DNA of 64,000 bases, taken from positions 237,324 to 301,323 of the forward strand of contig NZ_SMRP01000008.1 in NCBI RefSeq assembly GCF_004353915.1, written 5' to 3'. Under the pieces are notes generated by a model that worked only from the letters and a program-made list of their open reading frames with translations, was not told where the DNA came from and did no database searches. The stretch is from Paraburkholderia silviterrae. Its GTDB lineage: Bacteria; Pseudomonadota; Gammaproteobacteria; Burkholderiales; Burkholderiaceae. The stretch's first letter is position 1. The number at the start of each line of letters is the position of its first letter. Position numbers and translations under genes: made by a program. Positions 25,634 through 34,213 of the stretch are shown here, one piece after another.

Positions 25634-25699
25634 CTACCCGGCGGGATCTACCCGGCGGGATCTATCCGGCGGGATCTATCCGGCGGGATCTACCCGGCC
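25634..25699. repeat. 14-bp tandem repeat array between ubiA and proC
   Basis: About 4.7 copies of CTACCCGGCGGGAT (two copies with CTATCC) lie between the terminator and the proC stop. Each unit contains the palindromic CCGGCGG core. Likely a variable-number tandem repeat. Confidence 0.85.
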
Positions 25700-25707
25700 T
25701 GACCGAA

Positions 25708-26523
25708 TTACTGCTTGCCGAACTCCTCGCCCATCTCCTTCGCACGCGCATCCGCGGCCAGCGCGCCGCGCACGATCGCGTCCTTGATGGCCGATGCGTC
25801 GAACGAAGCGAGCGCCGCCGCGGTGGTGCCGCCCTTGGACGTCACGCGCTCGCGCAGCACCGCGGGCGGCTCGTCGGACTGCAGCGCGAGTTGTGCCGCG
25901 CCCGTGAAGGTGGCGATGGCGAGCGCGCGGCCTTGCTGCGCGTCCATGCCGAGCTGGCGGGCGGCTTCTTCGAGGGCCTCGATGAAATAGAACACGTAGG
26001 CCGGGCCGCTGCCCGAGATGGCCGTGACGGCGTCGATCTTGCTTTCGTCATCGAACCAGACTGTCTGGCTGACTGCGCCGAGCACGTTCGACGCGAGTTC
26101 GCGGCCCGCCGCGTCGACGCCGCTGCCGGCGCAGAGGCCCGTCGCGCCCATGCCGATCAACGCGGGCGTGTTGGGCATCGTGCGCACGATGCGCGCGTGG
26201 CCGCCCAGCCAGCGCGAGAGGTCCTCGATGCGGATGCCCGCCATGATGCTGATCACGACCTGATGCGCGCCCAGATGCGCTGCGATCGATTGCGCCACCG
26301 CCTTGGCGATCTGCGGCTTCACGGCGAGCAGGACCGCGTCGTATTCGGCGAGCGCGCCGTCGGCGGCTGCACCGGTACGGATGCCGAACTGATCTGCGCT
26401 GCGCTTGCGCGCGTCCTCGTTGGGGTCGATCGCGTACAGGTCGCCGGCGGAGACGCCCTTGCGGATCAAACCGCCGATGATTGCAGCGGCCATGTTGCCG
26501 CCGCCGATGAAGGCAATTTTCAT
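25708..26523 (-). CDS. proC: Pyrroline-5-carboxylate reductase
   Basis: The start at 26523 gives MKIAFIGGGNMAAAIIGGL, the NAD(P)-binding Rossmann motif at the N-terminus; longer in-frame extensions run into yggS and are discounted. The 271-residue product carries LLAVKPQ, RTMPNTPALIGMG and GSGPAYVFYFIEAL, hallmarks of ProC, which makes the last step of proline synthesis. It follows yggS by 22 bp, a very common pairing. Confidence 0.96.
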   Translation of the reverse strand: MKIAFIGGGNMAAAIIGGLIRKGVSAGDLYAIDPNEDARKRSADQFGIRTGAAADGALAEYDAVLLAVKPQIAKAVAQSIAAHLGAHQVVISIMAGIRIEDLSRWLGGHARIVRTMPNTPALIGMGATGLCAGSGVDAAGRELASNVLGAVSQTVWFDDESKIDAVTAISGSGPAYVFYFIEALEEAARQLGMDAQQGRALAIATFTGAAQLALQSDEPPAVLRERVTSKGGTTAAALASFDASAIKDAIVRGALAADARAKEMGEEFGKQ

Positions 26524-26545
26524 GGTGATGGAGTGCGTCAGTGGA

Positions 26546-27268
26546 TCAGTGAGAGTAATCGCGTGCACCGAAGATGGCGGTGCCGACGCGCACGATGGTC
26601 GCGCCTTCGAGCACGGCGGCCTCGAGGTCCGCCGACATGCCCATCGAGAGCGTGTCGAGTGCGAGGCCATCTGCGCGCAGGGCGTCGAAGAGCTCGCGCA
26701 ACTGGCGGTGCGGCGCGCGCTGCGCGTCGAGCGTCTGCTCGGGCTCGGGAATCGACATCAGCCCGCGCAGACGCAGGTTGGGCAACGCGGCGACGGCGCG
26801 CGCGACCTGCGCGGCTTCCTGCGGAGCCACGCCGCTCTTGGTCGCCTCGCCGCTCACGTTCACCTGCAGGCAGACGTTGAGCGGCGCCATGCTGGCCGGG
26901 CGCTGCTCGGATAGGCGCTGGGCGATCTTGAGACGGTCGACGGAATGAACCCAGTCGAAACGCTCCGCCACGGGGCGCGTCTTGTTCGATTGCAACGGTC
27001 CGATGAAATGCCATTCGAGACTCGTGCGCAGGTCGGCGAGCGTCTCGATCTTGTCCACGGCTTCCTGCACGTAGTTCTCTCCGAAGGCCCGCTGGCCCGC
27101 CGCGTGTGCGGCGCGCACGTCTTGCGCCGGAAAGGTCTTCGATACCGCGAGCAGCGCAACGGATTCCGGCACGCGGCCCGCATTGCGTGCGGCGGCCGCG
27201 ATGCGCTGGCGGACGGCTTCGAGATTGTGAGCGAAATCGGTCATCGGCATGGAGGCCGGCTGTGGCAT
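26546..27268 (-). CDS. yggS: YggS-family pyridoxal phosphate homeostasis protein
   Basis: Up to 240 residues; alternative starts at 27250 or 27244 (MTDFAHNLEAV) are about equally likely because no ribosome-binding site is visible. The PLP lysine is in LLAVSKTF. Other family elements are FGENYVQE, WHFIGPLQSNK, VNVSGEATKSG, GLMSIPEP and SMGMSADLEAAV. This single-domain PLP-binding protein has no known catalytic activity and balances vitamin B6 and amino-acid pools. It is the first gene of the yggS-proC unit. Confidence 0.93.
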   Translation of the reverse strand: MPQPASMPMTDFAHNLEAVRQRIAAAARNAGRVPESVALLAVSKTFPAQDVRAAHAAGQRAFGENYVQEAVDKIETLADLRTSLEWHFIGPLQSNKTRPVAERFDWVHSVDRLKIAQRLSEQRPASMAPLNVCLQVNVSGEATKSGVAPQEAAQVARAVAALPNLRLRGLMSIPEPEQTLDAQRAPHRQLRELFDALRADGLALDTLSMGMSADLEAAVLEGATIVRVGTAIFGARDYSH

Positions 27269-27455
27269 TGCCGCGCTTGCGCGCGTGCCGCGGCCGTAGG
27301 AACGTGAAACGAACGAGGGCCATTATACGGACTATGCGGACCGTGCCCGGCGCTCAAAACCCGGTTCGCGGTCCGCCGAAAGCCCTATGCCGAATGGCCG
27401 ACTGTTGGCGAAAGCGGCGATTCGCTACGCTGGTACGACATCGAAACCCTTCGGC

Positions 27456-28685
27456 TCAGTTGGCCGCCAGCATATGTTCCACGAGCTCGATCCAGTGCGT
27501 GACCGGAATCGTCGTGCCGCTTTGCAGGTGCGCGATGCAGCCGATGTTCGCCGAAACGATCAGTTGCGGCTCCAGTGCCTTGAGCCGTTCCACCTTCTGG
27601 TTGCGCAGCGTGTAGGACAGGCGCGGCTGCGTGATCGAATAGGTCCCGGCGGAGCCGCAGCACAGATGGCTGTCGACAGGCAGGCGCACCTCCAGCCCGA
27701 GCGCGGCGAGCACCTTCTCCACGCCGCCACGCAGTTGCTGGCCGTGCTGCAGCGTGCAGGGCGGGTGATACGCCACGCTGTGAATGCCGCGTCTGCGCGT
27801 GGCCGCTACGAGCTGGTCCTGGAACGCGGGCAGGATCTCCGAAAGATCGCGCGTGAGATCGGCAATGCGTCGCGCCTTGTCCGCGTAGGCCGGATCGTTG
27901 CGCAGCAGGTGCGCGTATTCCTTGACCGTCGCGCCGCAACCGGAGGCGTTCATGACGATCGCTTCCACGCCTTGCTCGACGTAGGGCCACCAGGCGTCGA
28001 TGTTCGCGCGCACGTCGTGCAGCGCATCGTCCACGTAACCGAGGTGCAGGCGGATCGCGCCGCAGCAGCCGGCTTGCGGCGCCACCACGGTTTCGATGCC
28101 GAGCGCGTCGAGCACGCGCGCCGTGGCCGCGTTGATGTTCGGCATCATCGAAGGTTGCACGCAACCCGCGAGCATGAGCATCTTGCGCGCGTGCTTCGCC
28201 GTGGGCCACACGAGCGGCCGCTGGCGCACCGGCACCTTGTCGCGCACGCGCCGCGGCAGCAGGGCGCGCACCTGCTGGGCCACGCGCATGACCGGCGAAA
28301 ACAGCATGCGGTGCGGCAGGAAGCCCGCGAGGAAGCGGCGCATGAGGCGCTGGCGCAACGGGCGCGGCACCATCTGCTCGGCGTGCTTGCGGCCCACTTC
28401 CACGAGCCGGCCGTATTGCACGCCGGAAGGGCAGGTGGTTTCGCAACTGCGGCAGGTGAGGCAGCGGTCGAGATGCGTGAGCGTGCTTTTCGTGACAGGG
28501 GCGCCTTCCACCATCTGTTTCATCAGATAGATGCGCCCGCGGGGGCCGTCCAGCTCGTCGCCGAGCAACTGATAGGTCGGGCAGGTCGCGGTACAGAAGC
28601 CGCAGTGCACGCACTTGCGCAGGATCGCGTCGGCTTCGTCGCCGTCGGGAGTGTTGCGAATGAAGTCCGCGAGGTTCGTCTGCAT
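27456..28685 (-). CDS. glcF: Glycolate oxidase iron-sulfur subunit
   Basis: The 409-residue protein has two 4Fe-4S motifs, CVHCGFCTATCP near residue 25 and CLTCRSCETTCP near residue 75, followed by two Cys-rich CCG-type modules (AGCCGAIRLHLG and DSHLCCGSAG). This is the electron-transfer subunit that passes electrons from the flavin subunits GlcD/GlcE toward the quinone pool. It follows glcE by 18 bp. About 190 bp separate it from yggS downstream, with no clear terminator. Confidence 0.94.
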   Translation of the reverse strand: MQTNLADFIRNTPDGDEADAILRKCVHCGFCTATCPTYQLLGDELDGPRGRIYLMKQMVEGAPVTKSTLTHLDRCLTCRSCETTCPSGVQYGRLVEVGRKHAEQMVPRPLRQRLMRRFLAGFLPHRMLFSPVMRVAQQVRALLPRRVRDKVPVRQRPLVWPTAKHARKMLMLAGCVQPSMMPNINAATARVLDALGIETVVAPQAGCCGAIRLHLGYVDDALHDVRANIDAWWPYVEQGVEAIVMNASGCGATVKEYAHLLRNDPAYADKARRIADLTRDLSEILPAFQDQLVAATRRRGIHSVAYHPPCTLQHGQQLRGGVEKVLAALGLEVRLPVDSHLCCGSAGTYSITQPRLSYTLRNQKVERLKALEPQLIVSANIGCIAHLQSGTTIPVTHWIELVEHMLAAN

Positions 28686-28703
28686 TGCCGCGTGAAGGTC
28701 TCG

Positions 28704-29801
28704 TCAGAAGTCGGAATAGAGGCGCCCGCGATTGAAGACGCGGGCCGGATCGAACGCGGCCTTCAGGCCGCGGTGGATCTTCATGAGCGGCGCGGGCAGG
28801 GGCGTGAACACCCCGGCGCTGCGGTCGTAGTCGCGGCCGGTGCGGAACATCGTGGCATGGCCGCCGGCTTGTTTTGCACTGATGCGCACGGTTTGCGCGT
28901 CGGTTTCGGTGATCCACCAGCGTTGCGCGCCGCCCCATTCCATCAGCTGCGCGCCCGGCAACTGCAATGGCTCGGCAATCGAGGGCAGCGCGAGACGCCA
29001 CAGCGCGGCGCCGGGCGTGATCGAGCCGAAGAACGGGTCGGTCTGCTCGCGCAGTCCCGCCCAGAAGCGTTCCGCTTCCACGGCGTCCACGACTTCACCG
29101 CCAAGCGACGCGCGCGCGGCCTTCACGCCCGCCTCGGCACCCGCGAGCCGCACGGCGAGCGTGCCGTTGCGCCAGGCGCTGGCCGTCATCGGCAGCGGAC
29201 GGCCGCCCCATTCGTTGAGCTTGCGCACGGCGTCCGTGCCGTTCATGTCGAACTTGAGCGTGGTCTCCGCTTGCGCCACGGGCAGCACCTTCACCGAAAG
29301 CTCGAGAATGAGGCCGAGCGTGCCGAGCGAGCCCGCCATCAGGCGCGAGACATCGTATCCGGCCACGTTCTTCACGACCTGGCCGCCAAAGTGCAGCACC
29401 TCGCCGTGGCCGTTCATGAGCACCGCGCCCAGCACGAAATCGCGTGCGGCCCCCGTGCTCGCGCGGCGCGGCCCGGCAATGCCGGCGGCGATGCAGCCGC
29501 CGAAAGTCGCCTGGGGGCCGAAGTGGGGCGGCTCGAAGGGCAGCATCTGGCCGTGCGACGCAAGCGCGTGCTCGATCTCGAGCAGTGGCGTGCCGGCTCG
29601 CGCCGTGATGACGAGCTCGGCCGGGTCGTAGGCAACGATGCCCCGGTGCGCGCGCGTGTCGAGCACTTCGCCTTCGAGCATCTGGCCATACCAGTCTTTC
29701 GTGCCGCCGCCGCGTATGCGCAGCGTGCGTCCGTCTGCGGTCGCCGCGCGGATGCGCTCGGACCAGACCGCGACGATGTCTTCCTCTTCCATGATTTCCA
29801 T
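28704..29801 (-). CDS. glcE: Glycolate oxidase FAD-binding subunit GlcE
   Basis: I start at 29801 (MEIMEEEDIVAVW); an ATG three codons later is an alternative and no good ribosome-binding site distinguishes them. The 365-residue product has a PCMH-type FAD-binding domain with RIRGGGTKDWYG, LPFEPPHFG, ATFGGCIAAGIAG and AGYDVSRLMAGSLGTLG. GlcE is a shortened GlcD paralogue required for glycolate oxidase activity. It lies 339 bp downstream of glcD, wider than usual for this operon, and is tightly joined to glcF. Confidence 0.92.
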   Translation of the reverse strand: MEIMEEEDIVAVWSERIRAATADGRTLRIRGGGTKDWYGQMLEGEVLDTRAHRGIVAYDPAELVITARAGTPLLEIEHALASHGQMLPFEPPHFGPQATFGGCIAAGIAGPRRASTGAARDFVLGAVLMNGHGEVLHFGGQVVKNVAGYDVSRLMAGSLGTLGLILELSVKVLPVAQAETTLKFDMNGTDAVRKLNEWGGRPLPMTASAWRNGTLAVRLAGAEAGVKAARASLGGEVVDAVEAERFWAGLREQTDPFFGSITPGAALWRLALPSIAEPLQLPGAQLMEWGGAQRWWITETDAQTVRISAKQAGGHATMFRTGRDYDRSAGVFTPLPAPLMKIHRGLKAAFDPARVFNRGRLYSDF

Positions 29802-30140
29802 GGCGCGTTTGTCGTTGTGGTTCGTTCGATTGTACTGGCGCGCCTCACTCTGGCAACCCGGGGCAGGCCCGCATGGTGGCGCGGCGCAAACGAGGGGCAG
29901 AGGCAAGGGCGACTGGCGCGGGCACGCAGTGGGCTATGGAACCGGGTGAAATTGGGTGTGATGCCGGGAATGGCATGCAAAACGCACGATTTCGCGCGAT
30001 ATTCGCCAGGCGGTTACGCAAAACGCATGCGCTGTGCACAACAAAGGACGCATGCATCGGCATTTGCATGGCCCATGCGTTTGGCGTTCCAGCTTGCGCA
30101 CCGCTTCGCGCGGTGCGCAAGCGCGGTTCAGGAGCGGGGT
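29802..30140. other. Intergenic region between glcD and glcE with a strong hairpin
   Basis: No ORF in this 339-bp gap looks genuine. A perfect 12-bp stem (30092-30103 with 30111-30122, 7-base loop) lies 19 bases past the glcD stop and could end or stabilise the glcD transcript; no T-run follows. GCATGC-like words recur around 29970-30080. Confidence 0.5.
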
Positions 30141-31646
30141 TTAAAAGCGCGGCAGGTCCGGATGCGGCAGCAGATTCCCGCGCACGTGCATCTTGCCGTA
30201 TTCGGCGCAGCGCGCACGCGTGGGGATGCCCTTGTCGGGGTTCAGCAGGCCGGCCGGGTCGAAGGCATGCTTCACGGCATGAAAAGCGTCGCGCTCCTCT
30301 CGCGAGAACTGCACGCACATCGAGTTGATCTTCTCGATGCCCACGCCGTGCTCGCCCGTGACCGTGCCGCCCAGCTCCACGCAGGTTTCGAGGATGTCCG
30401 AGCCGAACGCCTCGGCACGGTGCCACTCGTCGAGATCGTTGCCGTTGAAGAGGATGAGCGGGTGCATGTTGCCGTCGCCCGCATGAAATACGTTGATGCA
30501 GCGCAGCCCGTATTGCGCTTCCATTTCGTGGATGCGCGCGAGCAGCCGTCCGATCGCGCGGCGCGGCACGGTGCCGTCCATGCAGTAATAGTCGGGAGAA
30601 ATGCGGCCCGCGGCCGGAAACGCGTTCTTGCGGCCAGACCAGAACCGCAGGCGCTCTTCCTCGGTGCGCGAGATCTGGATGCGCGTGGCGCCATGCTCGC
30701 GCAGCACGGCGGTCATGCGCGCGATCTCCTCGGCGACCTCCTCGGGAGTGCCGTCGGATTCGCACAGCAGGATCGCGGCGGCGTCGAGATCGTAGCCCGC
30801 GTTGACGAACTCTTCCACCGCGCGCGTGGCGGGCTTGTCCATCATTTCGAGGCCAGCGGGAATGATCCCCGCGGCGATGATGCCCGCCACTGCGTCGCCG
30901 CCTTTCACGACGTCGTCGAAGCTCGCCATGATCACCTGCGCCGTCTGCGGACGCGGAATCAGCTTGACCGTGACCTCGGTGACGATGGCGAACATGCCCT
31001 CGCTGCCGATCATCACCGCGAGCAGATCGAGGCCCGGCGCGTCGGGGCCGAGCGAGCCGAACTCCACGATCTCGGCATCCATCGTCACCGCGCGCACGCG
31101 CAGCACGTTATGCACGGTGAGGCCGTATTTGAGGCAATGCACGCCGCCCGAATTCTCGGAGACGTTGCCGCCGATCGTGCAGGCGATCTGCGAGGACGGG
31201 TCCGGTGCGTAATAGAGGCCGTAAGGCGCGGCCGCGTCGGACACCGCGAGATTGCGCACCCCGGGCTGCACGGTGGCCGTGCGCGCGTAAGGATCGACTT
31301 CGAGGATGCGCTTGAAGCGCGCGAGCGACAGCACGATGCCATGGCGGATCGGCATGGCGCCGCCCGACAAACCCGTGCCCGCGCCGCGCGGCACGATGGG
31401 TACGTCGAGGCGCCGGCAGATTTGCACGATGCGCTGCACTTGCGACTCCGTCTCCGGCAGCGCTACGGCAAGCGGCAGCCGCCGGTATGCCGCGAGCCCG
31501 TCGCATTCATAGGCGACCGTGTCTTCTTCCCGATGCAGCAGGCAGTGCGCAGGCAGCACGGCCATCAACGCCTGAACGACTTCGCGCTGCCGTTGCGCGA
31601 GGACTTCCGGCGTCAGGTCCGGCAAATTCGCCTCCGGTGCGTTCAT
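30141..31646 (-). CDS. glcD: Glycolate oxidase FAD-linked subunit GlcD
   Basis: The start at 31646 is fixed by GGAGGAGAC immediately before the ATG, excluding a codon 21 bases upstream. The 501-residue product has the PCMH FAD domain (PRGAGTGLSGGAMP, GGNVSENSGGVHCLKYG, GSEGMFAIVTEVTVKL) and the C-terminal oxidase domain with VFHAGDGNMHPLI and GGTVTGEHGVGIEK. It oxidises glycolate, and often D-lactate, to the 2-oxo acid. It is preceded 114 bp upstream by another FAD-linked 2-hydroxyacid oxidase on the same strand. Confidence 0.95.
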   Translation of the reverse strand: MNAPEANLPDLTPEVLAQRQREVVQALMAVLPAHCLLHREEDTVAYECDGLAAYRRLPLAVALPETESQVQRIVQICRRLDVPIVPRGAGTGLSGGAMPIRHGIVLSLARFKRILEVDPYARTATVQPGVRNLAVSDAAAPYGLYYAPDPSSQIACTIGGNVSENSGGVHCLKYGLTVHNVLRVRAVTMDAEIVEFGSLGPDAPGLDLLAVMIGSEGMFAIVTEVTVKLIPRPQTAQVIMASFDDVVKGGDAVAGIIAAGIIPAGLEMMDKPATRAVEEFVNAGYDLDAAAILLCESDGTPEEVAEEIARMTAVLREHGATRIQISRTEEERLRFWSGRKNAFPAAGRISPDYYCMDGTVPRRAIGRLLARIHEMEAQYGLRCINVFHAGDGNMHPLILFNGNDLDEWHRAEAFGSDILETCVELGGTVTGEHGVGIEKINSMCVQFSREERDAFHAVKHAFDPAGLLNPDKGIPTRARCAEYGKMHVRGNLLPHPDLPRF

Positions 31647-31760
31647 GTCTCCTCCGGTCCCATGCATGATGATTTTGGCCCGACGGTTGTCCGTCTGGGC
31701 CGTTGTTGCCGGCGTGGCGCCCCCAACTCGAGCGGGGCGCTCAAACCCGGACGCCCCGGA

Positions 31761-33176
31761 CTACGCCGCCCAACTGAAGATCTTGCCGGGGTTCATCAGA
31801 TTGTGCGGATCGAGTGCGTGCTTGATGGCGCGCATCGTGTCGACCGTGTCGGCGCCGTGCTCCTCCACAAGGAAGCCCATCTTGTGCAACCCAACGCCAT
31901 GCTCGCCCGTGCAGGTGCCGTCCATCCGGATCGCTCGCTGCACGATGCGGTGGTTCAGGCGTTCGGCTTCCTCGATTTCCTCGGGCTTGTCCGGATCGAT
32001 CAGGATCGCTACATGGAAGTTGCCGTCGCCCACGTGGCCCACGATCGGGCAGGGCAGCGGCGAGGCCTTGAGATCGGCCTCGGTTTCCACCACGCATTCG
32101 GCAAGGCGCGAGATCGGCACGCAGACGTCCGTCGTCACGGCGCGGCAGCCGGGCTTGAGCTGCAACATGGCGAAGTAGGCGCTGTGCCGCGCGTTCCACA
32201 GGCGATTGCGGTCTTCGGGGCGCGTCGCCCATTCGAAGCCTTCGCCGCCGTTTTGCGCGGCAAGCTCCTGCACGAGCTGAGCCTGTTCCGCTACGCCCGC
32301 TTCGGTGCCATGGAACTCGAAGAACAGCGTGTGCTTTTCGCGCAGCGTCAGGTTCGAATGGCGATTGATCGCGCGCACCGCGAGCGAATCGATGAACTCC
32401 ACGCGCGCAATCGGCACGCCCATCTGGATTGTCTCGATGACCGTGCGCACGGCTTCGGCCATCGAAGCAAACGCGCAGACCGCCGCGGATACCGCTTCTG
32501 GCTGCGGATAGAGCCGCACCGTGATTTCGGTGATCACGCCGAGCGTGCCCTCGGAGCCCACGAAAAGGCGCGTGAGGTCGTATCCCGCCGCCGACTTGCG
32601 CGCGCGCGCGCCGGTTTTGATGACGCGGCCGTCCGCGAGCACGGCGGTGAGGCCGAGCACGTTCTCGCGCATCGTGCCATAGCGCACGGCGTTGGTGCCG
32701 GAGGCACGCGTCGCCGACATGCCGCCGATGCTCGCATCCGCGCCCGGATCGATGGGGAAGAAGAGGCCGGTGTCGCGCAGCGCTTCATTGAGCGCCTTGC
32801 GCGAGATGCCGGGCTCGACGGTGACGGTGAGATCTTCGGCGTTGATCGCGAGCACGCGATTCATCTGCGAGAGGTCGATCGAGACGCCGCCCTGTACCGC
32901 GAGCAGATGGCCTTCGAGCGACGAGCCGTTGCCATAGGGAATGATCGGCACGCCATATTGCGCGCACAGTCTCACGATGGACTGGACCTCTTCGGTGTTT
33001 TGCGCGAAGACGACGGCGTCGGGCAACTGCGGATCGAAGCGCGATTCGTCGCGGCCATGATGCGCGCGCACGGCTTCGGAAGTGGAAACGCGTTCGCCGA
33101 ACGCGCTGCGCAGCTGGTCGAGGAGATCGGCGGGGAACGGGCGGCGTGCGATGGCCGGCGGCGCGGGATGATTCAC
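31761..33176 (-). CDS. FAD-linked D-2-hydroxyacid (D-lactate type) dehydrogenase
   Basis: The 471-residue protein has the same two-domain architecture as GlcD but is a distinct paralogue: IPYGNGSSLEGHLLA, GGMSATRASGTNAVRYGTM, AAGYDLTRLFVGSEGTLG, VGHVGDGNFHVAIL and CTGEHGVGLHKM. This pattern is typical of cytochrome-linked D-lactate dehydrogenases (DLD1 type). No signal peptide is visible. It leads a run of four same-strand genes ending in glcF, so D-lactate and glycolate oxidation may be coordinated. Substrate is inferred from family only. Confidence 0.85.
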   Translation of the reverse strand: MNHPAPPAIARRPFPADLLDQLRSAFGERVSTSEAVRAHHGRDESRFDPQLPDAVVFAQNTEEVQSIVRLCAQYGVPIIPYGNGSSLEGHLLAVQGGVSIDLSQMNRVLAINAEDLTVTVEPGISRKALNEALRDTGLFFPIDPGADASIGGMSATRASGTNAVRYGTMRENVLGLTAVLADGRVIKTGARARKSAAGYDLTRLFVGSEGTLGVITEITVRLYPQPEAVSAAVCAFASMAEAVRTVIETIQMGVPIARVEFIDSLAVRAINRHSNLTLREKHTLFFEFHGTEAGVAEQAQLVQELAAQNGGEGFEWATRPEDRNRLWNARHSAYFAMLQLKPGCRAVTTDVCVPISRLAECVVETEADLKASPLPCPIVGHVGDGNFHVAILIDPDKPEEIEEAERLNHRIVQRAIRMDGTCTGEHGVGLHKMGFLVEEHGADTVDTMRAIKHALDPHNLMNPGKIFSWAA

Positions 33177-33438
33177 GCGGATGTCTCCTTCGTTTGAACG
33201 TAATATTCGGCGCGCTTCATTTTACGCTCAACGTTCGCACGCGCGTTCCGCTGGCTGCGGCGGGGCTGGAACGGGCAAGCGCCGGCAGGGTTCGGCTTGT
33301 GCGTGGCGGGCCGAGCTGTACGCAACCGCAGCACGAAACCGCAGCACGAAACATTCAGGGCGAAATCTATAGTCCCCGCCGGCGCTCGCGCACGAGACAA
33401 TGACGATTCAACCTGTTCGCCATACGGAGAGACATACC

Positions 33439-34044
33439 ATGGGCAACCGCCTGAGCAAGATCACCACGCGCACGGGCGACGACGGCACGACGGGCCTCGG
33501 CGACGGCAGCCGCGTGCGCAAGGACGACGTGCGCATTGCCGCGATCGGCGAAGTCGACGAGCTGAACTCGCACATCGGCGTGCTGCTATGCGAGACGCTG
33601 CCCGACGACGTGCGCGCCGCGCTTACGGTGATTCAGCATGACTTGTTCGACCTGGGCGGCGAGTTGTGCATGCCCGGCCACACTATCGTCACGGATGCTC
33701 ACCTCGCGCGTCTGGACGGCTGGCTCGCCGAGTACAACGCGACGTTGCCGCCGCTCAAGGAATTCATCCTGCCCGGCGGCTCGCGCGCGGCGGCGCTCGC
33801 GCATGTCTGCCGCACCGTGTGCCGACGCGCGGAGCGCCTGATCGTCGCGCTCAGCGCAGAGCAGGGCGAGACTGCGTCACCCGCACCGCTTGCGCAAGCG
33901 CCGCGCCGCTACGTGAACCGGCTCTCCGACCTGATGTTCGTGCTCGCACGCGTGCTCAACCGGGCGGCAGGTGGCGCCGACGTGCTCTGGCGCCACGACC
34001 GCGGTGCATCAAATGGCCAGCCCGAAGCCGGTTCCAACGAATAA
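33439..34044 (+). CDS. Cob(I)alamin adenosyltransferase, PduO type
   Basis: The ATG at 33439 with GGAGAGA upstream gives 201 residues beginning MGNRLSKITTRTGDDGTTGLG, the ATP-binding N-terminal motif. Further PduO-type features are RIAAIGEVDELNSHIG, LFDLGGELCMP and RRYVNRLSDLMFVLAR. The enzyme attaches the adenosyl group of ATP to cob(I)alamin. No cobalamin riboswitch or other B12 gene is visible nearby. The region between the divergent dehydrogenase start and this gene (33177-33438) holds the promoter but I cannot assign it. Confidence 0.92.
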   Translation: MGNRLSKITTRTGDDGTTGLGDGSRVRKDDVRIAAIGEVDELNSHIGVLLCETLPDDVRAALTVIQHDLFDLGGELCMPGHTIVTDAHLARLDGWLAEYNATLPPLKEFILPGGSRAAALAHVCRTVCRRAERLIVALSAEQGETASPAPLAQAPRRYVNRLSDLMFVLARVLNRAAGGADVLWRHDRGASNGQPEAGSNE

Positions 34045-34172
34045 AGGGATCGAAGCGAAGCGGTAGAGGAGCGGCGTCCGCCCTGTAAAGCCGGACCGCC
34101 GGTGCCGCTCTCATCCCGCAATCGGGACAATGCTGGGGTGCGACAAAATGCCTGGGTCGGCTTGTCTCATTA

Positions 34173-34195
34173 AACATGTATCGTGTTTGCATGTT
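34173..34195 (+). promoter_or_regulatory. NsrR-like nitric-oxide-responsive operator ahead of hmp
   Basis: AACATGTAT, 5 bases, then TTGCATGTT matches the 23-bp NsrR dyad layout (AANATGCAT-N5-ATGCATNTT) with correct spacing and two substitutions. It also sits within a perfect TAAACATG/CATGTTTA dyad at 34171-34197. It ends 18 bases before the hmp ATG, so binding would block transcription or initiation. NsrR repression of hmp is established in other proteobacteria; its role here is inferred. Confidence 0.6.
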
Positions 34196-34213
34196 TAACA
34201 AGGAGAAGCCGCA

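Noticed and set aside
27387..33197. A 1936-codon open frame on the plus strand
   Set aside because: It is antisense to glcF, glcE, glcD and the D-lactate-type dehydrogenase, all with clear family motifs. The translation is Arg/His/Ala-rich without domains, a GC-codon artefact.
33177..33438. Cobalamin riboswitch upstream of the adenosyltransferase gene
   Set aside because: No B12-box-like sequence or long structured leader could be found; the region is too short and shows only weak repeats.
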